A stretch of DNA of 64,000 bases from Gallaecimonas sp. GXIMD4217 (GCF_038087665.1 NZ_CP149925.1:2914870-2978869), one strand, 5' to 3'; positions 21,750 to 31,314 are shown, counted from the stretch's first letter. The notes: generated from the letters alone by a model not told the origin. Numbers and translations are program-made.

Positions 21750-22147
21750 TGCGGATCCCGCAAGGCAGGCATAAGCCGAAGCGGGGCAACACCATCACCG
21801 GCCCAATCCAGGGCTGGACGGATCCTTGATGCGGATCCCGCAAGGCAGGCATAAGCCGAAGCGGGGCAACACCATCACCTGCCCAATCCGGGGCTGGACG
21901 GATCCTTGATGCGGATCCCGCAAGGCAGGCATAAGCCGAAGCGAGGCAACACCATCACCTGCCAGATCCGGGGCTGGACGGATCCTTGATGCGGATCCCG
22001 CAAGGCAGGCATAAGCCGAAGCGGGGCAACACCATCACCTGCCCAATCCGGGGCTGGACGGATCCTTGATGCGGATCCCGCAAGGCAGGCATAAGCCGAA
22101 GCGGGGCAACACCATCACCTGCCCAATCCGGGGCTGGACGGATCCCC
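21711..22147 (+). repeat. Exact 80 bp tandem array copying the ftsN 3' end, forming coupled micro-ORFs
   Basis: The sequence GGCTGGACGGATCCTTGATG recurs every 80 bp (from 21733, 21813, 21893, 21973 and 22053), with a partial last copy at 22133. The first copy is the ftsN stop region. Each unit reads as a 26-codon open frame starting MRIPQGRHKPKRGNTIT and ending GWTDP-stop, with stop and next start sharing one A (TGATG). Frames are 21749-21829, 21829-21909, 21909-21989, 21989-22069 and a longer last one, 22069-22191 (40 codons). Copies differ at only a few bases. Each unit can also fold small hairpins around GCGG-ATC-CCGC. Confidence 0.93.
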
Positions 22148-22157
22148 GAGCCCGCCC

Positions 22158-22186
22158 CTTGAATTCCCCGGGCCCTGCCCCCACCT
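22158..22186 (+). promoter_or_regulatory. Heat-shock (sigma-32 type) promoter of hslVU
   Basis: CTTGAA, 14 bp, CCCCCACCT closely follows the sigma-32 pattern CTTGAAA-N14-CCCCATNT. It starts 11 bp after the last repeat unit ends. HslVU is a known sigma-32 regulon member in E. coli. Confidence 0.72.
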
Positions 22187-22206
22187 CCTGAAACAAGCCC
22201 ATTTTT

Positions 22207-22225
22207 GGCGCGGCCCTGCCGCGCC
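22207..22225 (+). promoter_or_regulatory. GC hairpin in the hslVU leader
   Basis: GGCGCGGC and GCCGCGCC pair perfectly around CCT, about 15 bases after the predicted start site and 23 before hslV. A leader stem-loop stabilising the hslVU mRNA has been reported in E. coli, so a similar role is plausible. It lacks a T-tract, so it is not a terminator. Confidence 0.5.
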
Positions 22226-22248
22226 CTCGCATTTTCAGGAGAGACGGA

Positions 22249-22776
22249 ATGACCACAATAGTCTCCGTACGTCGTAACGGTCAGGTCGCCCTTGCCGGCG
22301 ACGGCCAGGTTTCCCTGGGCAATACGGTCATGAAAGGCAATGCCCGCAAGGTGCATCGCCTGCACGGCGGCAAGGTCCTGGCCGGCTTTGCCGGCGGCAC
22401 CGCCGACGCCTTCACCCTGCTCGAGCGTTTCGAAGCCAAGCTGCAGTCCCACCAGGGCAACCTGGAGCGGGCCGCCGTGGCCCTGGCCAAGGACTGGCGC
22501 ACCGACCGCGCCCTGCGCCGCCTGGAGGCCATGCTGGCCGTGGCCGACGCCGAGCGCTCCTTCATCATCACCGGCAACGGTGACGTGGTGCAGCCGGAAG
22601 AGGACATCATCGCCATCGGCTCCGGCGGCAACTACGCCCTGGCCGCCGCCAAGGCGCTGCTGCGCAACACCGAGCTCGGCGCCCGCGAGATCGTCGAGCA
22701 GTCCCTGCACATCGCCGGCGAGATCTGCGTGTTCACCAACCTCAACCATGTCGTCGAAACCCTGGACGCGGAGTAA
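22249..22776 (+). CDS. hslV: ATP-dependent protease subunit HslV
   Basis: Proteolytic core of the HslUV (ClpQY) complex. The sequence begins [20 protein letters not shown], placing the N-terminal threonine nucleophile directly after the removable Met; [12 protein letters not shown] and [13 protein letters not shown] are family motifs. The protein has 175 residues. AGGAGA precedes the ATG, and hslU starts three bases after the stop. Confidence 0.98.
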   Translation: MTTIVSVRRNGQVALAGDGQVSLGNTVMKGNARKVHRLHGGKVLAGFAGGTADAFTLLERFEAKLQSHQGNLERAAVALAKDWRTDRALRRLEAMLAVADAERSFIITGNGDVVQPEEDIIAIGSGGNYALAAAKALLRNTELGAREIVEQSLHIAGEICVFTNLNHVVETLDAE

Positions 22777-22779
22777 AGC

Positions 22780-24111
22780 ATGTCTGAAATGACCCCCCGT
22801 GAAATCGTCCACGAGCTGGACAACCACATCATCGGTCAGGCCAACGCCAAGCGCTCCGTGGCCATCGCCCTGCGCAACCGCTGGCGCCGCATGCAGCTGG
22901 ACGAAGCCCTGCGCCAGGAAGTGACCCCCAAGAACATCCTGATGATCGGCCCCACCGGCGTCGGCAAGACCGAGATCGCCCGCCGCCTGGCCAAGCTGGC
23001 CAACGCCCCCTTCATCAAGGTGGAGGCGACCAAGTTCACCGAAGTGGGCTATGTGGGCAAGGAAGTGGAGCAGATCATCCGCGATCTGGCCGACATGGCC
23101 ATGAAGATGACCCGCGAGCAGGAAATGAAGCGGGTCCGCCACCGCGCCGAGGAAGCGGCCGAGGAGCGCATCCTCGACGCCCTGCTGCCGCCGGCCCGCA
23201 ACCAGTGGGGCGAGCCGGAACGCAGCGACAGCGACTCCGGCACCCGCCAGAGCTTCCGCAAGAAGCTGCGCGAGGGCAAGCTGGACGACAAGGAGATCGA
23301 GATCGATCTGGCCGCCCCCCAGATGGAGATGCAGATCATGTCGCCTCCCGGCATGGAGGAGATGACCAGCCAGCTGCAGTCCATGTTCCAGAACCTGGGC
23401 GGCAACACCAAGCAGAGCCGCAAGGTCAAGGTGAAGGACGCCCTCAAGCAGGCCGTCGAGGAAGAGGCCGCCAAGCTGCTGAACCCGGAAGAGGTCAAGG
23501 AGAAGGCCCTGGCCGCGGTGGAGAACCACGGCATCGTCTTCATCGACGAGATCGACAAGATCTGCAAACGTGGCGACACCTCCGGCCCGGACGTGTCCCG
23601 GGAAGGGGTGCAGCGGGATCTGCTGCCGCTGGTGGAAGGCTGCACCGTCAACACCAAGCACGGCATGGTCAAGACCGACCACATCCTGTTCATCGCCTCC
23701 GGCGCCTTCCAGCTCACCAAGCCCTCGGATCTGATCCCCGAGCTGCAGGGCCGGCTGCCGATCCGCGTCGAGCTGGACGCCCTCACCACAGAGGACTTCG
23801 TGCGCATCCTCACCGAGCCCACCGCCAGCCTCACCGAGCAGTACAAGGCGCTGATGGCCACCGAGGGCGTCACCCTGAGCTTCACCGAGGACGGCATCCG
23901 CCGCCTGGCCGAGGCGGCCTGGCAGGTCAACGAGACCACGGAGAACATCGGTGCCCGCCGCCTGCACACCGTCATGGAGCGGCTGATGGAGGAGATCTCC
24001 TACGGCGCCGCCGACCATGCCGGTCAGACGGTGACCATAGACGCCGCCTATGTCCAGGAACACTTGGGCAAGCTGGTGGAAGACGAGGATCTGTCCCGCT
24101 TCATCCTCTAA
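22780..24111 (+). CDS. hslU: HslU ATPase / unfoldase subunit
   Basis: AAA+ ring that unfolds substrates for HslV. Walker A is [16 protein letters not shown] (about residue 57), [14 protein letters not shown] is the pore-loop region, Walker B is [12 protein letters not shown] (about 250), and the C-terminus [10 protein letters not shown] is the tail that activates HslV. The 443 residues are standard. A bidirectional terminator follows. Confidence 0.98.
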   Translation: MSEMTPREIVHELDNHIIGQANAKRSVAIALRNRWRRMQLDEALRQEVTPKNILMIGPTGVGKTEIARRLAKLANAPFIKVEATKFTEVGYVGKEVEQIIRDLADMAMKMTREQEMKRVRHRAEEAAEERILDALLPPARNQWGEPERSDSDSGTRQSFRKKLREGKLDDKEIEIDLAAPQMEMQIMSPPGMEEMTSQLQSMFQNLGGNTKQSRKVKVKDALKQAVEEEAAKLLNPEEVKEKALAAVENHGIVFIDEIDKICKRGDTSGPDVSREGVQRDLLPLVEGCTVNTKHGMVKTDHILFIASGAFQLTKPSDLIPELQGRLPIRVELDALTTEDFVRILTEPTASLTEQYKALMATEGVTLSFTEDGIRRLAEAAWQVNETTENIGARRLHTVMERLMEEISYGAADHAGQTVTIDAAYVQEHLGKLVEDEDLSRFIL

Positions 24112-24122
24112 GAAAGCGGCAC

Positions 24123-24153
24123 AAAAAAAGGCAGCCCCCGGGCTGCCTTTTTT
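24123..24153. terminator. Bidirectional terminator between hslU and the chemoreceptor gene
   Basis: GGCAGCCC and GGGCTGCC pair, flanked by seven As and six Ts, so convergent transcripts from both genes can end here. Confidence 0.88.
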
Positions 24154-24165
24154 CATGGCCTGGGC

Positions 24166-26022
24166 TCAGGTCCTGAACCTGGCGATGACCTGATGCAGCT
24201 GCTCGGTGTGTTCGGCCACATGGCCCGAGGTTTCCGCGTTGAGGCGGGCCGCCTCGGCGGACTGCTCGGCCACGTCACGGATCACCACCACGTTGCGGTT
24301 CACCTCGCCGGCCACCTGGCTCTGCTCCTCGATGGCGGCGGCGATCTGGGTGTTCATGTCCATGATGCGGGTGACGTCGGCGGTGATGCTGGCCAACAGC
24401 TCACCGGCACCGGCGGCCTGGCTGGCGCTTTCCAGGCCCTCGTTGCGGCAGCCCTCCATCAGGCCGACGATGTCGCCGGTCTTGCTCTGCAGCTGACTGA
24501 TGATGGTGGCGATCTCCTCGGTGGATTCCTGGGTACGCATGGCCAGGGAGCGCACCTCGTCGGCCACCACCGCAAAGCCCCGGCCCTGCTCGCCGGCCCG
24601 GGCCGCTTCGATGGCGGCGTTCAGGGCCAGCAGGTTGGTCTGCTCGGCGATGCCGCGGATCACGTCCAGCACCGAGCCTATGGTGTCGCTGCTGGCGGAA
24701 AGCTCGGCCACCACCCTGCTGCTTTCCTCCAGCTGGTTGGCCAGGCCGTTGATGCGGTGGATGGTCTCCTCCACTTCCGCCCTGCCGCTCTGGGCACTGG
24801 CGTTGGTGCTCTCGGCCATGGACGCCGCCTGCTCGGTGTTGCGGGCGATCTCCTCTATGGTGGAGCCCATCTCGGTGACGGCCGTGGCCACCAGATCGGT
24901 TTCACTGAGCTGGGTGGCCATGCCGGCGGAGGTCTGCTCGGCATTGGCGCTGAGCTCGGCGGTGGCCTGGGTCAGGTAATGGACCGCCTGCTGGGCCTGC
25001 AGCACCAGCTGGGAGACATTGTCCAGCATCTGATTGAAATAGCGGCCCATATCGCCCAGCTCGTCCCTGCCCAGGTCGGTCAGGCGCAGGGACAGGTCAT
25101 TGTTCTCGGAGATGTCCTTCATCACGCTGATGGTCTGAGCCAGGCTGGCATTGAGCTGGCGCACCACCACCACGGCCAGGGCGGTGACCACCAGGCCGAT
25201 CAGCGCCGCGAAGAGCACCAGACGCACCGCCATGGCGGACTCGGCCGCCGCCAGCTCTGCCTGCAGCTCGTGCCGGATTTCCTCAAACAGGGATTCGGTC
25301 TGGTGCACCTGCTCACGCATCTGCCCCTGCAGGCCGGACTTGGCATCCAGGCCCACTTCCTGCAGCCCGGCCGCCAGGGCCAGGAAGTCGCTGCGGTAGG
25401 CGTTCAGGGCCGCGGCCACCTTCTTGGCCTCGCCACTGCTCAGGAAGGACACCAGCCGCTGCAGCTTGGCGAAGTTGTCCTCGAATTTCTGCACGTACTT
25501 CAGATCCAGGCGCAGCATCAGATCCTTCTCGTTGCGGCGCAGCTGCAGTATGCCCGCCAGCAGATCGTCCCGGCCCAGGGCCTTGACCTCTTCCTCGGCG
25601 CCGTGCACGGCGCTGCGCAAGCTGCCGTAGAGACCGGACTTGGGATCCAGGCCCAGCTGCTGATACTTGGCCACCAGGGCATTGAAGGTGTTGCCGTACC
25701 GGGCCATGGCCTGGCGCAACTCGGCCAACTGGCGGCTGTTGATGTCGTGACTGTCGAGCACCGCCGCCAGGGCCTGGGCATCACGGTCGAAACCGGCCAG
25801 GCCATCCTGGAATTTCTGCTGGTACTTCGGATCCAGGCGCATCAAAAAATCCTTCTCGCTGCGCCTGAGCTGCAGCATGTGGATATTCAGGGCGCCGGTG
25901 AGCTTGGTGCCGTCATTGAAGGATTGCAGTGACTGCCAGGCCAGCCAGGCCCCCAGCAGCAGCGCTGCCAGAGCGAACAGGGTGAGTCCGACCAGGGCAT
26001 AGAGTTTTTGACGTATGAGCAT
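24166..26022 (-). CDS. Methyl-accepting chemotaxis protein with a helical bimodular sensor
   Basis: Transmembrane chemoreceptor of 618 residues. TM1 is at about 7-29; a long all-helical periplasmic domain follows (about 30-265), then TM2 (about 268-290), HAMP and the cytoplasmic signalling domain, with the hairpin tip [20 protein letters not shown]. The sensor contains two similar modules, [19 protein letters not shown] and [19 protein letters not shown], the mark of HBM sensors such as those known to bind TCA intermediates. The ligand is unknown. It is a single gene, convergent with hslU. The 219 bp between it and the DUF413 gene shows no other coding sequence. Confidence 0.92.
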   Translation of the reverse strand: MLIRQKLYALVGLTLFALAALLLGAWLAWQSLQSFNDGTKLTGALNIHMLQLRRSEKDFLMRLDPKYQQKFQDGLAGFDRDAQALAAVLDSHDINSRQLAELRQAMARYGNTFNALVAKYQQLGLDPKSGLYGSLRSAVHGAEEEVKALGRDDLLAGILQLRRNEKDLMLRLDLKYVQKFEDNFAKLQRLVSFLSSGEAKKVAAALNAYRSDFLALAAGLQEVGLDAKSGLQGQMREQVHQTESLFEEIRHELQAELAAAESAMAVRLVLFAALIGLVVTALAVVVVRQLNASLAQTISVMKDISENNDLSLRLTDLGRDELGDMGRYFNQMLDNVSQLVLQAQQAVHYLTQATAELSANAEQTSAGMATQLSETDLVATAVTEMGSTIEEIARNTEQAASMAESTNASAQSGRAEVEETIHRINGLANQLEESSRVVAELSASSDTIGSVLDVIRGIAEQTNLLALNAAIEAARAGEQGRGFAVVADEVRSLAMRTQESTEEIATIISQLQSKTGDIVGLMEGCRNEGLESASQAAGAGELLASITADVTRIMDMNTQIAAAIEEQSQVAGEVNRNVVVIRDVAEQSAEAARLNAETSGHVAEHTEQLHQVIARFRT

Positions 26023-26241
26023 GAGCCTCGCCTTAAAGCTTCAGGAACCAGGGAATACTGCGCATACCATCCTTGGCGGGGCTACTTGGGTTATCGGCGT
26101 CGACGGCGAAAAATTTAGCCGCCCGGACCAGAAAAAAGCCGTCGAACCTGGTGACGCAGGGCAGGCATCTTGGTGATATTCAAGGCGGGAAACAGGGCAT
26201 ATGAGCGGATCGGACCAGCCCACATGCCCAGAGAAAGGGGA

Positions 26242-26577
26242 TCAGTCTTCTTCGCTGGCGACCACTTCGGTGACGGCCTGCTTGCTCACTACGCCGCACA
26301 TGGTGTGCATGTGGCGGCGCTGGCTGATACGGCCCTGGTACTTAAGCCAGACCTTCTCCTGGGGACTGGCCGGCTGGGCCTCGCCCCGGCAGACCATCAG
26401 GAAGTGCTGCTCCTGCTCCGTCATGGCTTCGCGCAGGCCACTGGCCAGTTCCTGCATGGCCCGGCCCTGCTCGATAAGCAGCTTGGCTTCGCCTATGGTG
26501 AAGTCACCGCTGCGCTGAAAACCGCGCGGGAAGTTCACATCGTCAAAAAATTGCTTGCTAGATGAGAAGCTGTTCAT
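26242..26577 (-). CDS. maoP: DUF413 / MaoP-type protein (hdfR-linked copy)
   Basis: The 111-residue protein carries the DUF413 core NFPRGFQRSGDFTIGEAKLL and HFLMVCRGEAQP. In E. coli the DUF413 protein YifE was renamed MaoP because it organises the Ori macrodomain through the maoS site, and it lies divergent to hdfR exactly as here. From memory, the second copy at 61280 resembles E. coli MaoP more closely, so functional equivalence of this one is uncertain. Confidence 0.85.
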   Translation of the reverse strand: MNSFSSSKQFFDDVNFPRGFQRSGDFTIGEAKLLIEQGRAMQELASGLREAMTEQEQHFLMVCRGEAQPASPQEKVWLKYQGRISQRRHMHTMCGVVSKQAVTEVVASEED

Positions 26578-26700
26578 TACATCTGTCCCCGTTGCTTGTC
26601 AGGAGAGCCATGGGTTCGCGGCGAGTATGGTTAAGGCCCCGCCAGGGGTAAAATGAAAATTTTTAATCGCCACTAGAAGACTTTTTTATCAGAGGCCAGC

Positions 26701-27558
26701 TTGGATACCGAACTGCTGAAAACCTTTATCGAGGTGCACCGCTCCCGCCATTTCGGCAAGGCCGCGGAGAACCTCTACCTGACCCAGTCGGCGGTCAGCT
26801 TCCGTATCCGCCAGCTGGAAGGCCTGCTGGGGGTGGCGCTGTTCAACCGCCATCGCAACAACATCCAGCTCACCGCCGCCGGCGAACGGCTGCTGCCCCA
26901 TGCCGAGGCGATACTGCTGTCCTGGCAGCGGGCCAAGCAGGACATCGCCCTGGCCTCACACCAGTCGACCCAGCTGGCCATTTCCGCCACCGCCAACATC
27001 TGGGACGCCCTGCTGCAGCGCAAGCTGCCGCTGATCTACCAGACCCTGGGCAATGTGGCGCTGCGGGCCGATACGGCGCCGCCGGACGTGCTGGTGCGCT
27101 CGGTGCTGGAACGGCGACTGGATCTGGCGCTGCTGGCCGATCCCCCCAAGGTGGAGGAACTGCAGAGTCGGGAAGTGGGACGGCTGTCCCTGCACCTGGT
27201 GTCCACCCGCACCAACACCACCCTGGCCGAGGCCCTGTCCAGCCAGTACGTGAAGGTGGACTGGGGCACTGTGTTCAACCTGCAGCACGCCAAGCTGGCC
27301 CGGGATCAGGCCCCGCCCATACTGCACACCTCCATTGCCCGCATCGCCCTGGAGTTCCTGCTCACCCATGGCGGCGCCGCCTACCTGCCGGCCTCCATGG
27401 TGGCCGAGCCCCTGGCCGAAGGGCTGCTGCACAGGGTCGAAGACGCCCCCGTCATCCACCGCGAGCTCTACGCCACCTACCTCAGCGGCACCGAGCTCGG
27501 CACCCTGATCGACGCCATCTGTCAGCTCTTGGCCGACGACGCCGACAACTTGCAGTAA
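26701..27558 (+). CDS. hdfR: LysR-family regulator HdfR
   Basis: LysR-type regulator of 285 residues; the N-terminus DTELLKTFIEVHRSRHFGKA and the helix-turn-helix AENLYLTQSAVSFRIRQLEG are very close to HdfR, a repressor of flhDC in E. coli. It starts with TTG at 26701, preceded by AGAGG; there is no better ATG upstream. It is divergent from the DUF413 gene with a 123 bp gap, and its 3' end overlaps the convergent glycosyltransferase gene by 37 bp. Confidence 0.9.
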   Translation: MDTELLKTFIEVHRSRHFGKAAENLYLTQSAVSFRIRQLEGLLGVALFNRHRNNIQLTAAGERLLPHAEAILLSWQRAKQDIALASHQSTQLAISATANIWDALLQRKLPLIYQTLGNVALRADTAPPDVLVRSVLERRLDLALLADPPKVEELQSREVGRLSLHLVSTRTNTTLAEALSSQYVKVDWGTVFNLQHAKLARDQAPPILHTSIARIALEFLLTHGGAAYLPASMVAEPLAEGLLHRVEDAPVIHRELYATYLSGTELGTLIDAICQLLADDADNLQ

Positions 27559-28586
27559 CTGGGAAAGGCCACCTGCCGCCACAGCGACTGGCAGAGCTGT
27601 TCGTGGTCGTCCCAGGCGCCGGCCAGCACCCAGTCCACCAGGGCCTCGGCCACATTGGGGTAGTTGATGGGCTGGGCCGGCGGCAACTCCAGCCAGGCAT
27701 CCAGATCCACCGCCGACAGCTCGTACATGACGCTGGCCAGGCCCAGCTGGCGCAACGTCAGCACGTTGGACAGCTGCTCGAACTGGCCATGCAGGGGCTT
27801 GAGCAGCAGCTTCTTGCCCAGCTTCAGGGCCTCTGACGGCAGCTCGAAACCACCATTGGCCATCACCCCCACCGCCTCGGCCAGATCCCGGGGGAACTGG
27901 TGCCGGGACGGCGGTCGCAGGTGGATATGGCCCCTGTCCTCGTGCCTGGCATCGGGGTGGTAGCAATGGAACTCGTAGTCCGGGAAGTTCTCCAGCAGGG
28001 CCACCACCTGATCCAGGGCCTCGAAGGGCAGGTAGACCACCACCTTGTCGTGCTTGAGCGGCCCCTGGTGGCCGTGATCCTCGATGATGGGCGGCAGCAG
28101 CTTGTGGCCGAAGTGGTACCAGTGCACGCCCATCTCCACATCCACAGGTGCGAAGTGGCGCATCAGCAGCCGCGCCACCAGGTTCTCGCCGTCCTTGGGG
28201 ATGGGCTGCAGGAAGGCGGCCTGGTGGCTGATGCCGATGCAGGGCACCTGCTGGCGCCGCGCCGCCCAGGCGCTGACCGGTTCGAAGTCGTTGAGCACCA
28301 GATCGTAGCCGCTCAGATCCAGCTCGCGGATGTCGCGGCGAAACTGCAGCAGCCTGCTCTGGCGCAGGGTCTGGCCCAGCTGCACCCTGCCGTTGGCGGT
28401 GACGAAGGTCAGGCCCTTGCGGATCCGGTAGTCGCCGAAGGGCTCCATGTCGAAGAAGGCCTCGGCGGGGCGGCCGGAGAACAGGTAATCCACCTTCACA
28501 TTGCGCTCGGCCAGGGCCTTGGCCATCACGCGGGCACGGGTAATGTGGCCATTACCTGTGCCTTGTACACCGTAGAGTATGCGCAT
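27522..28586 (-). CDS. MJ1255/VC2487-family glycosyltransferase
   Basis: GT-B type protein of 354 residues starting MRILYGVQGTGNGHITRARV, with the glycine-rich acceptor loop GTGNGHITRA characteristic of the family and a second-domain nucleotide-sugar region around GVMANGGFELPSEALKLGK. The substrate is unknown; this family is found widely in gammaproteobacteria. It starts 9 bp after the upstream PAP2 phosphatase gene ends, so the two form an operon, perhaps acting on an isoprenoid- or lipid-linked sugar. Confidence 0.8.
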   Translation of the reverse strand: MRILYGVQGTGNGHITRARVMAKALAERNVKVDYLFSGRPAEAFFDMEPFGDYRIRKGLTFVTANGRVQLGQTLRQSRLLQFRRDIRELDLSGYDLVLNDFEPVSAWAARRQQVPCIGISHQAAFLQPIPKDGENLVARLLMRHFAPVDVEMGVHWYHFGHKLLPPIIEDHGHQGPLKHDKVVVYLPFEALDQVVALLENFPDYEFHCYHPDARHEDRGHIHLRPPSRHQFPRDLAEAVGVMANGGFELPSEALKLGKKLLLKPLHGQFEQLSNVLTLRQLGLASVMYELSAVDLDAWLELPPAQPINYPNVAEALVDWVLAGAWDDHEQLCQSLWRQVAFPSYCKLSASSAKS

Positions 28587-28595
28587 CGAGTGTCC

Positions 28596-29108
28596 TCAGA
28601 GCAGGGCGAACAGGGCTGCCAGGCTGCCCAGGCAGGCGCCGGCAAGAATATCGGTGGGAAAGTGCACCCCAAGGGCCAGGCGCGACAAGCCTATGGCCGC
28701 CGCCCAGGGCAGCACCAGCACGGCCATGGCCGGGTAATGGGCGCTGATGCATACCGCCATCACGAAGGCCGCCGCGGTGTGGCCCGACGGCAGGCTGAAA
28801 CGGTCGGACGGCTCGATGAAGGCCTGGCAGCCGGGCAGGGCCACGGCCGGGCGGCGCCGCTTGATGGTGTTCTTGAGCAGCAGGTACAGGGGCAGCTCCA
28901 GGGCAAAGGCCTGCAGGGCGTCGACCAGGAAGGCGTTGGCACCGGGCACCGCCGCCAGCCACAGGCTGAGGGCGAAGACGGCGTAGAGGGGGCCGTCGCC
29001 GCTGCGGGAAACCCACCTGGCCACCACCGCCAGCTGGCGCCAGTACTGGTGTGACTGGCTGAGCAGGAACAGCCGATGATCCAGGGTTGTCAGAGCCATC
29101 AAACGCAT
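28596..29108 (-). CDS. PAP2-family membrane phosphatase
   Basis: Polytopic membrane phosphatase of 170 residues. The three acid-phosphatase motifs are present: KNTIKRRRP, PSGHT and SRLALGVHFPTDILAG, providing the catalytic His residues and Asp. Such enzymes dephosphorylate phosphatidate, undecaprenyl diphosphate or similar lipids. It is cotranscribed with the glycosyltransferase gene, which favours a role in recycling a lipid carrier, but this is inference. Confidence 0.85.
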   Translation of the reverse strand: MRLMALTTLDHRLFLLSQSHQYWRQLAVVARWVSRSGDGPLYAVFALSLWLAAVPGANAFLVDALQAFALELPLYLLLKNTIKRRRPAVALPGCQAFIEPSDRFSLPSGHTAAAFVMAVCISAHYPAMAVLVLPWAAAIGLSRLALGVHFPTDILAGACLGSLAALFALL

Positions 29109-29199
29109 GACGGTCGCACCTTGCCGTTGCTTATGGCTGAAATCTAGCCAGCCACAATGACAAAGGGGTGACAGCGGTTTGAAGGAATGATGAAAGTGC

Positions 29200-29736
29200 T
29201 TACTTACCGTAGGGGCTGTAGCTGAACACCTGCCCGGACAGGGAGGCCTCGTACATCAGGCCGCCTATGGCCAGGGTGAACACCGCCACGCCCTGGCTGT
29301 AGTCCACGTTGGTGCTGGCGCCGGCATCCAGGGCCACGGCCGAGGCCTGGGCACCAAGCTCCAGCTTCTCCTGGGTGAAGCGTTCGAAGGCGGCCTTGTT
29401 CTTGAAGAAGATCAGCTGGCGGTAGGTCTGGCCGCCGATCTGGAAGCCCAGGGTCATCTGCCTGAGCTTGGCCTTGCCCACCAGCTGGCCCTTGCGGTAG
29501 ACCAGGCCCTTGCCGTAGGCGCCCCCCAGCAGCAGGCCGGCCTTGCCTACCTTGGGAAAGACCACATAGCCATGGGCGCGGTTGAAGAAGACCTTGAGAC
29601 CGGGATCGGATTCCAGGAAGGCGTCGATGGCCTCGTCCACCTCCTGCTGCAGGCCATTTGCCGGTACCTCGGCACTGGCGGCGCCGGGCCACAGGCCCAC
29701 CAGCAGCGCAAGGAGTACTGAGCAAAGTAATCTCAT
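29200..29736 (-). CDS. Exported SYLF (YSC84-like) lipid-binding domain protein
   Basis: Starting at ATG 29736, the 178-residue protein has a signal peptide (MRLLCSVLLALLVGLWPGAA, cut near ASA-EV). The SYLF domain shows GYVVFPKVGKAGLLLGGAYGKG and FGFQIG-like TLGFQIGGQTYRQL. In eukaryotes the domain binds phosphoinositides; the bacterial periplasmic role is not known. An upstream ATG at 29763 would spoil the signal peptide. Single gene. Confidence 0.8.
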   Translation of the reverse strand: MRLLCSVLLALLVGLWPGAASAEVPANGLQQEVDEAIDAFLESDPGLKVFFNRAHGYVVFPKVGKAGLLLGGAYGKGLVYRKGQLVGKAKLRQMTLGFQIGGQTYRQLIFFKNKAAFERFTQEKLELGAQASAVALDAGASTNVDYSQGVAVFTLAIGGLMYEASLSGQVFSYSPYGK

Positions 29737-29905
29737 ATCCAACCCATTATTTTTTTGCCCCATTTTAACGACTTGCTAACGCAATGGGAGCCCCCTGTTT
29801 TTCACTCTAGCCCCGCCCCGGTGAACAGAGCCTGAAACCGGGTTTGCCGCCGTCCCCCCTTTGGCGCTAACCTGTAGTAGCTTCTCCAGCAACGGGATTT
29901 TTGCC

Positions 29906-30391
29906 ATGGAATACAATACGTCAGCTCTTTGCGACACCTATATCGACATGGTCGACGTGGTCGAACCCATGTTCGTCTCTTATGGCGGACGCGCCTCCTT
30001 TGGTGGCCAGCTCACCACGGTGAAGTGCTTCGAGGACAACGGCGTCATCCGCGAGCTGCTGGAGGAAGACGGCAAGGGCCGGGTCCTGCTAGTGGACGGC
30101 GGCGGCTCCCTGCGCCGGGCCCTGGTGGACGGCGAGCTGGCCGAACTGGCCGCCAGCAACAACTGGGAAGGCCTGGTGATCTACGGCTGCGTGCGCGAGG
30201 TCGACGCCCTGGAGGAGCTGGATATCGGCATCCAGGCCCTGGCCAGCTTCCCGGTCGGTGCCGAGGGCGAAGGCATAGGCGAGGCCGACGTGGCCGTGAA
30301 CTTCGGCGGCGTCACCTTCCTGCCCGAGGATTTCCTCTACGCCGACGAGACCGGCATAGTGCTGTCGCCGGAAGCCCTGGATCTGGCCTGA
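29906..30391 (+). CDS. rraA: Regulator of ribonuclease activity RraA
   Basis: Trimeric protein that binds RNase E and its degradosome partners and inhibits RNA decay. From ATG 29906 ([20 protein letters not shown]) it has 161 residues, equal to E. coli Rra[17 protein letters not shown] and [10 protein letters not shown] form the conserved core. It lies near zapB, as in E. coli, though another gene intervenes here. Confidence 0.96.
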   Translation: MEYNTSALCDTYIDMVDVVEPMFVSYGGRASFGGQLTTVKCFEDNGVIRELLEEDGKGRVLLVDGGGSLRRALVDGELAELAASNNWEGLVIYGCVREVDALEELDIGIQALASFPVGAEGEGIGEADVAVNFGGVTFLPEDFLYADETGIVLSPEALDLA

Positions 30392-30401
30392 GCGCCAACC
30401 A

Positions 30402-30432
30402 CAAAAAGCCCCGCCGCCCGCGGGGCTTTTTG
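30402..30432 (+). terminator. Terminator of rraA
   Basis: AAAAAGCCCCGC and GCGGGGCTTTTT pair around CGCCC, 11 bp after the rraA stop. Confidence 0.9.
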
Positions 30433-30483
30433 TTGCGGCAACGGCTGTTATAGTGACATATCGACATCCAAGAGGGACGACAG

Positions 30484-31314
30484 ATGGTCTTCTGGCGCAG
30501 CAAAAAGCAGCCGCCGAAAACGGCAGAACATTACTACCGCCAGGCCCATGTGGCCCTGGTTGGCAACGACCTTGAGGGGGTACTGAAGGCTTTTGCCGAC
30601 GGCGAAGCCGACCTCAAGGACGACAGGCAGCAGCTCGACACCCTGGCCCAATACAGTGCCTTCAAGCTCTATGCCCTGCTGCACCTTGAGCGTATCGACG
30701 AACTCAACCAGGCCATGAAGGTGCTGAGCGACGACCATGCCGAGCGGCCGGCCATCATTCGCGCCGTCGCCAAGCACTGCCAGTACCTCAATATCGGTCG
30801 GCTGGCACTCTACCTCAGCGGCGACGACCGTACCCTGGTGGCCACCCAGTGCGAGGAGGCCCAAAAGGCCAACGAGGCCGGCCTCTATTTCGAGTTCATG
30901 GACAAGTTCGAGTCGCTGCCACCCCTGGCAACCGAACTCCTGGTCGACCTTCACTGGCCGCCCACGGACAGCCACTACCAGCTGCCCCTGGACGACCGCT
31001 TGGCCTTCGCCATCAAGGAGCTGCCGGAAGACAACATCTATATCGAGCTGGAATACCAGGGCACCCTGCCGGCCACGGCGGAGCAGCCCGAGCGCCCCTA
31101 CCGGCTCACCGCCTGCCTGCCCGGCGCCAGCAACAACGGCATCTGCGACAGCGGCCGACTGGAGCTGGAACTGGACGACCAGCGCCACAGCATCGAGGTG
31201 GATCGCAGCCAGATCAGCACCGACCTGACCTGGTCGCCCTACGGCATCGGCTTCGCGTGCGACACCCTGTCCCTGGCCCTGCGCAACTGCCGGCTGCTGG
31301 CCAAGGAGGCCTGA
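30484..31314 (+). CDS. Uncharacterised cytoplasmic protein between rraA and zapB
   Basis: I do not recognise this 276-residue acidic protein. It begins MVFWRSKKQPPKTAEHYYRQ with no signal peptide or membrane helix. The first half (about 10-140) looks helical and TPR-like (AEHYYRQAHVALVGNDLEGVL, YSAFKLYALLHLERIDELNQ). The second half is predicted mixed beta (LPEDNIYIELEYQGTL, SGRLELELDDQRHSIEVDRS). AGAGGGACGACAG before the ATG supplies a ribosome binding site. It lies between terminators on both sides, so it is its own unit. Confidence 0.7.
   Translation: MVFWRSKKQPPKTAEHYYRQAHVALVGNDLEGVLKAFADGEADLKDDRQQLDTLAQYSAFKLYALLHLERIDELNQAMKVLSDDHAERPAIIRAVAKHCQYLNIGRLALYLSGDDRTLVATQCEEAQKANEAGLYFEFMDKFESLPPLATELLVDLHWPPTDSHYQLPLDDRLAFAIKELPEDNIYIELEYQGTLPATAEQPERPYRLTACLPGASNNGICDSGRLELELDDQRHSIEVDRSQISTDLTWSPYGIGFACDTLSLALRNCRLLAKEA

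Noticed and set aside
21711-22147. CRISPR array
   Set aside because: The 80 bp units are contiguous and nearly identical throughout, with no variable spacers and no cas genes nearby; they derive from the ftsN 3' end.
22207-22225. Terminator upstream of hslV
   Set aside because: A strong stem but no T-tract, and it lies in the leader of hslV; better read as a leader hairpin.
26023-26241. Small ORF between the chemoreceptor and DUF413 genes
   Set aside because: The 60-codon frame has no ribosome binding site or recognisable feature; the stretch more likely holds the chemoreceptor promoter.
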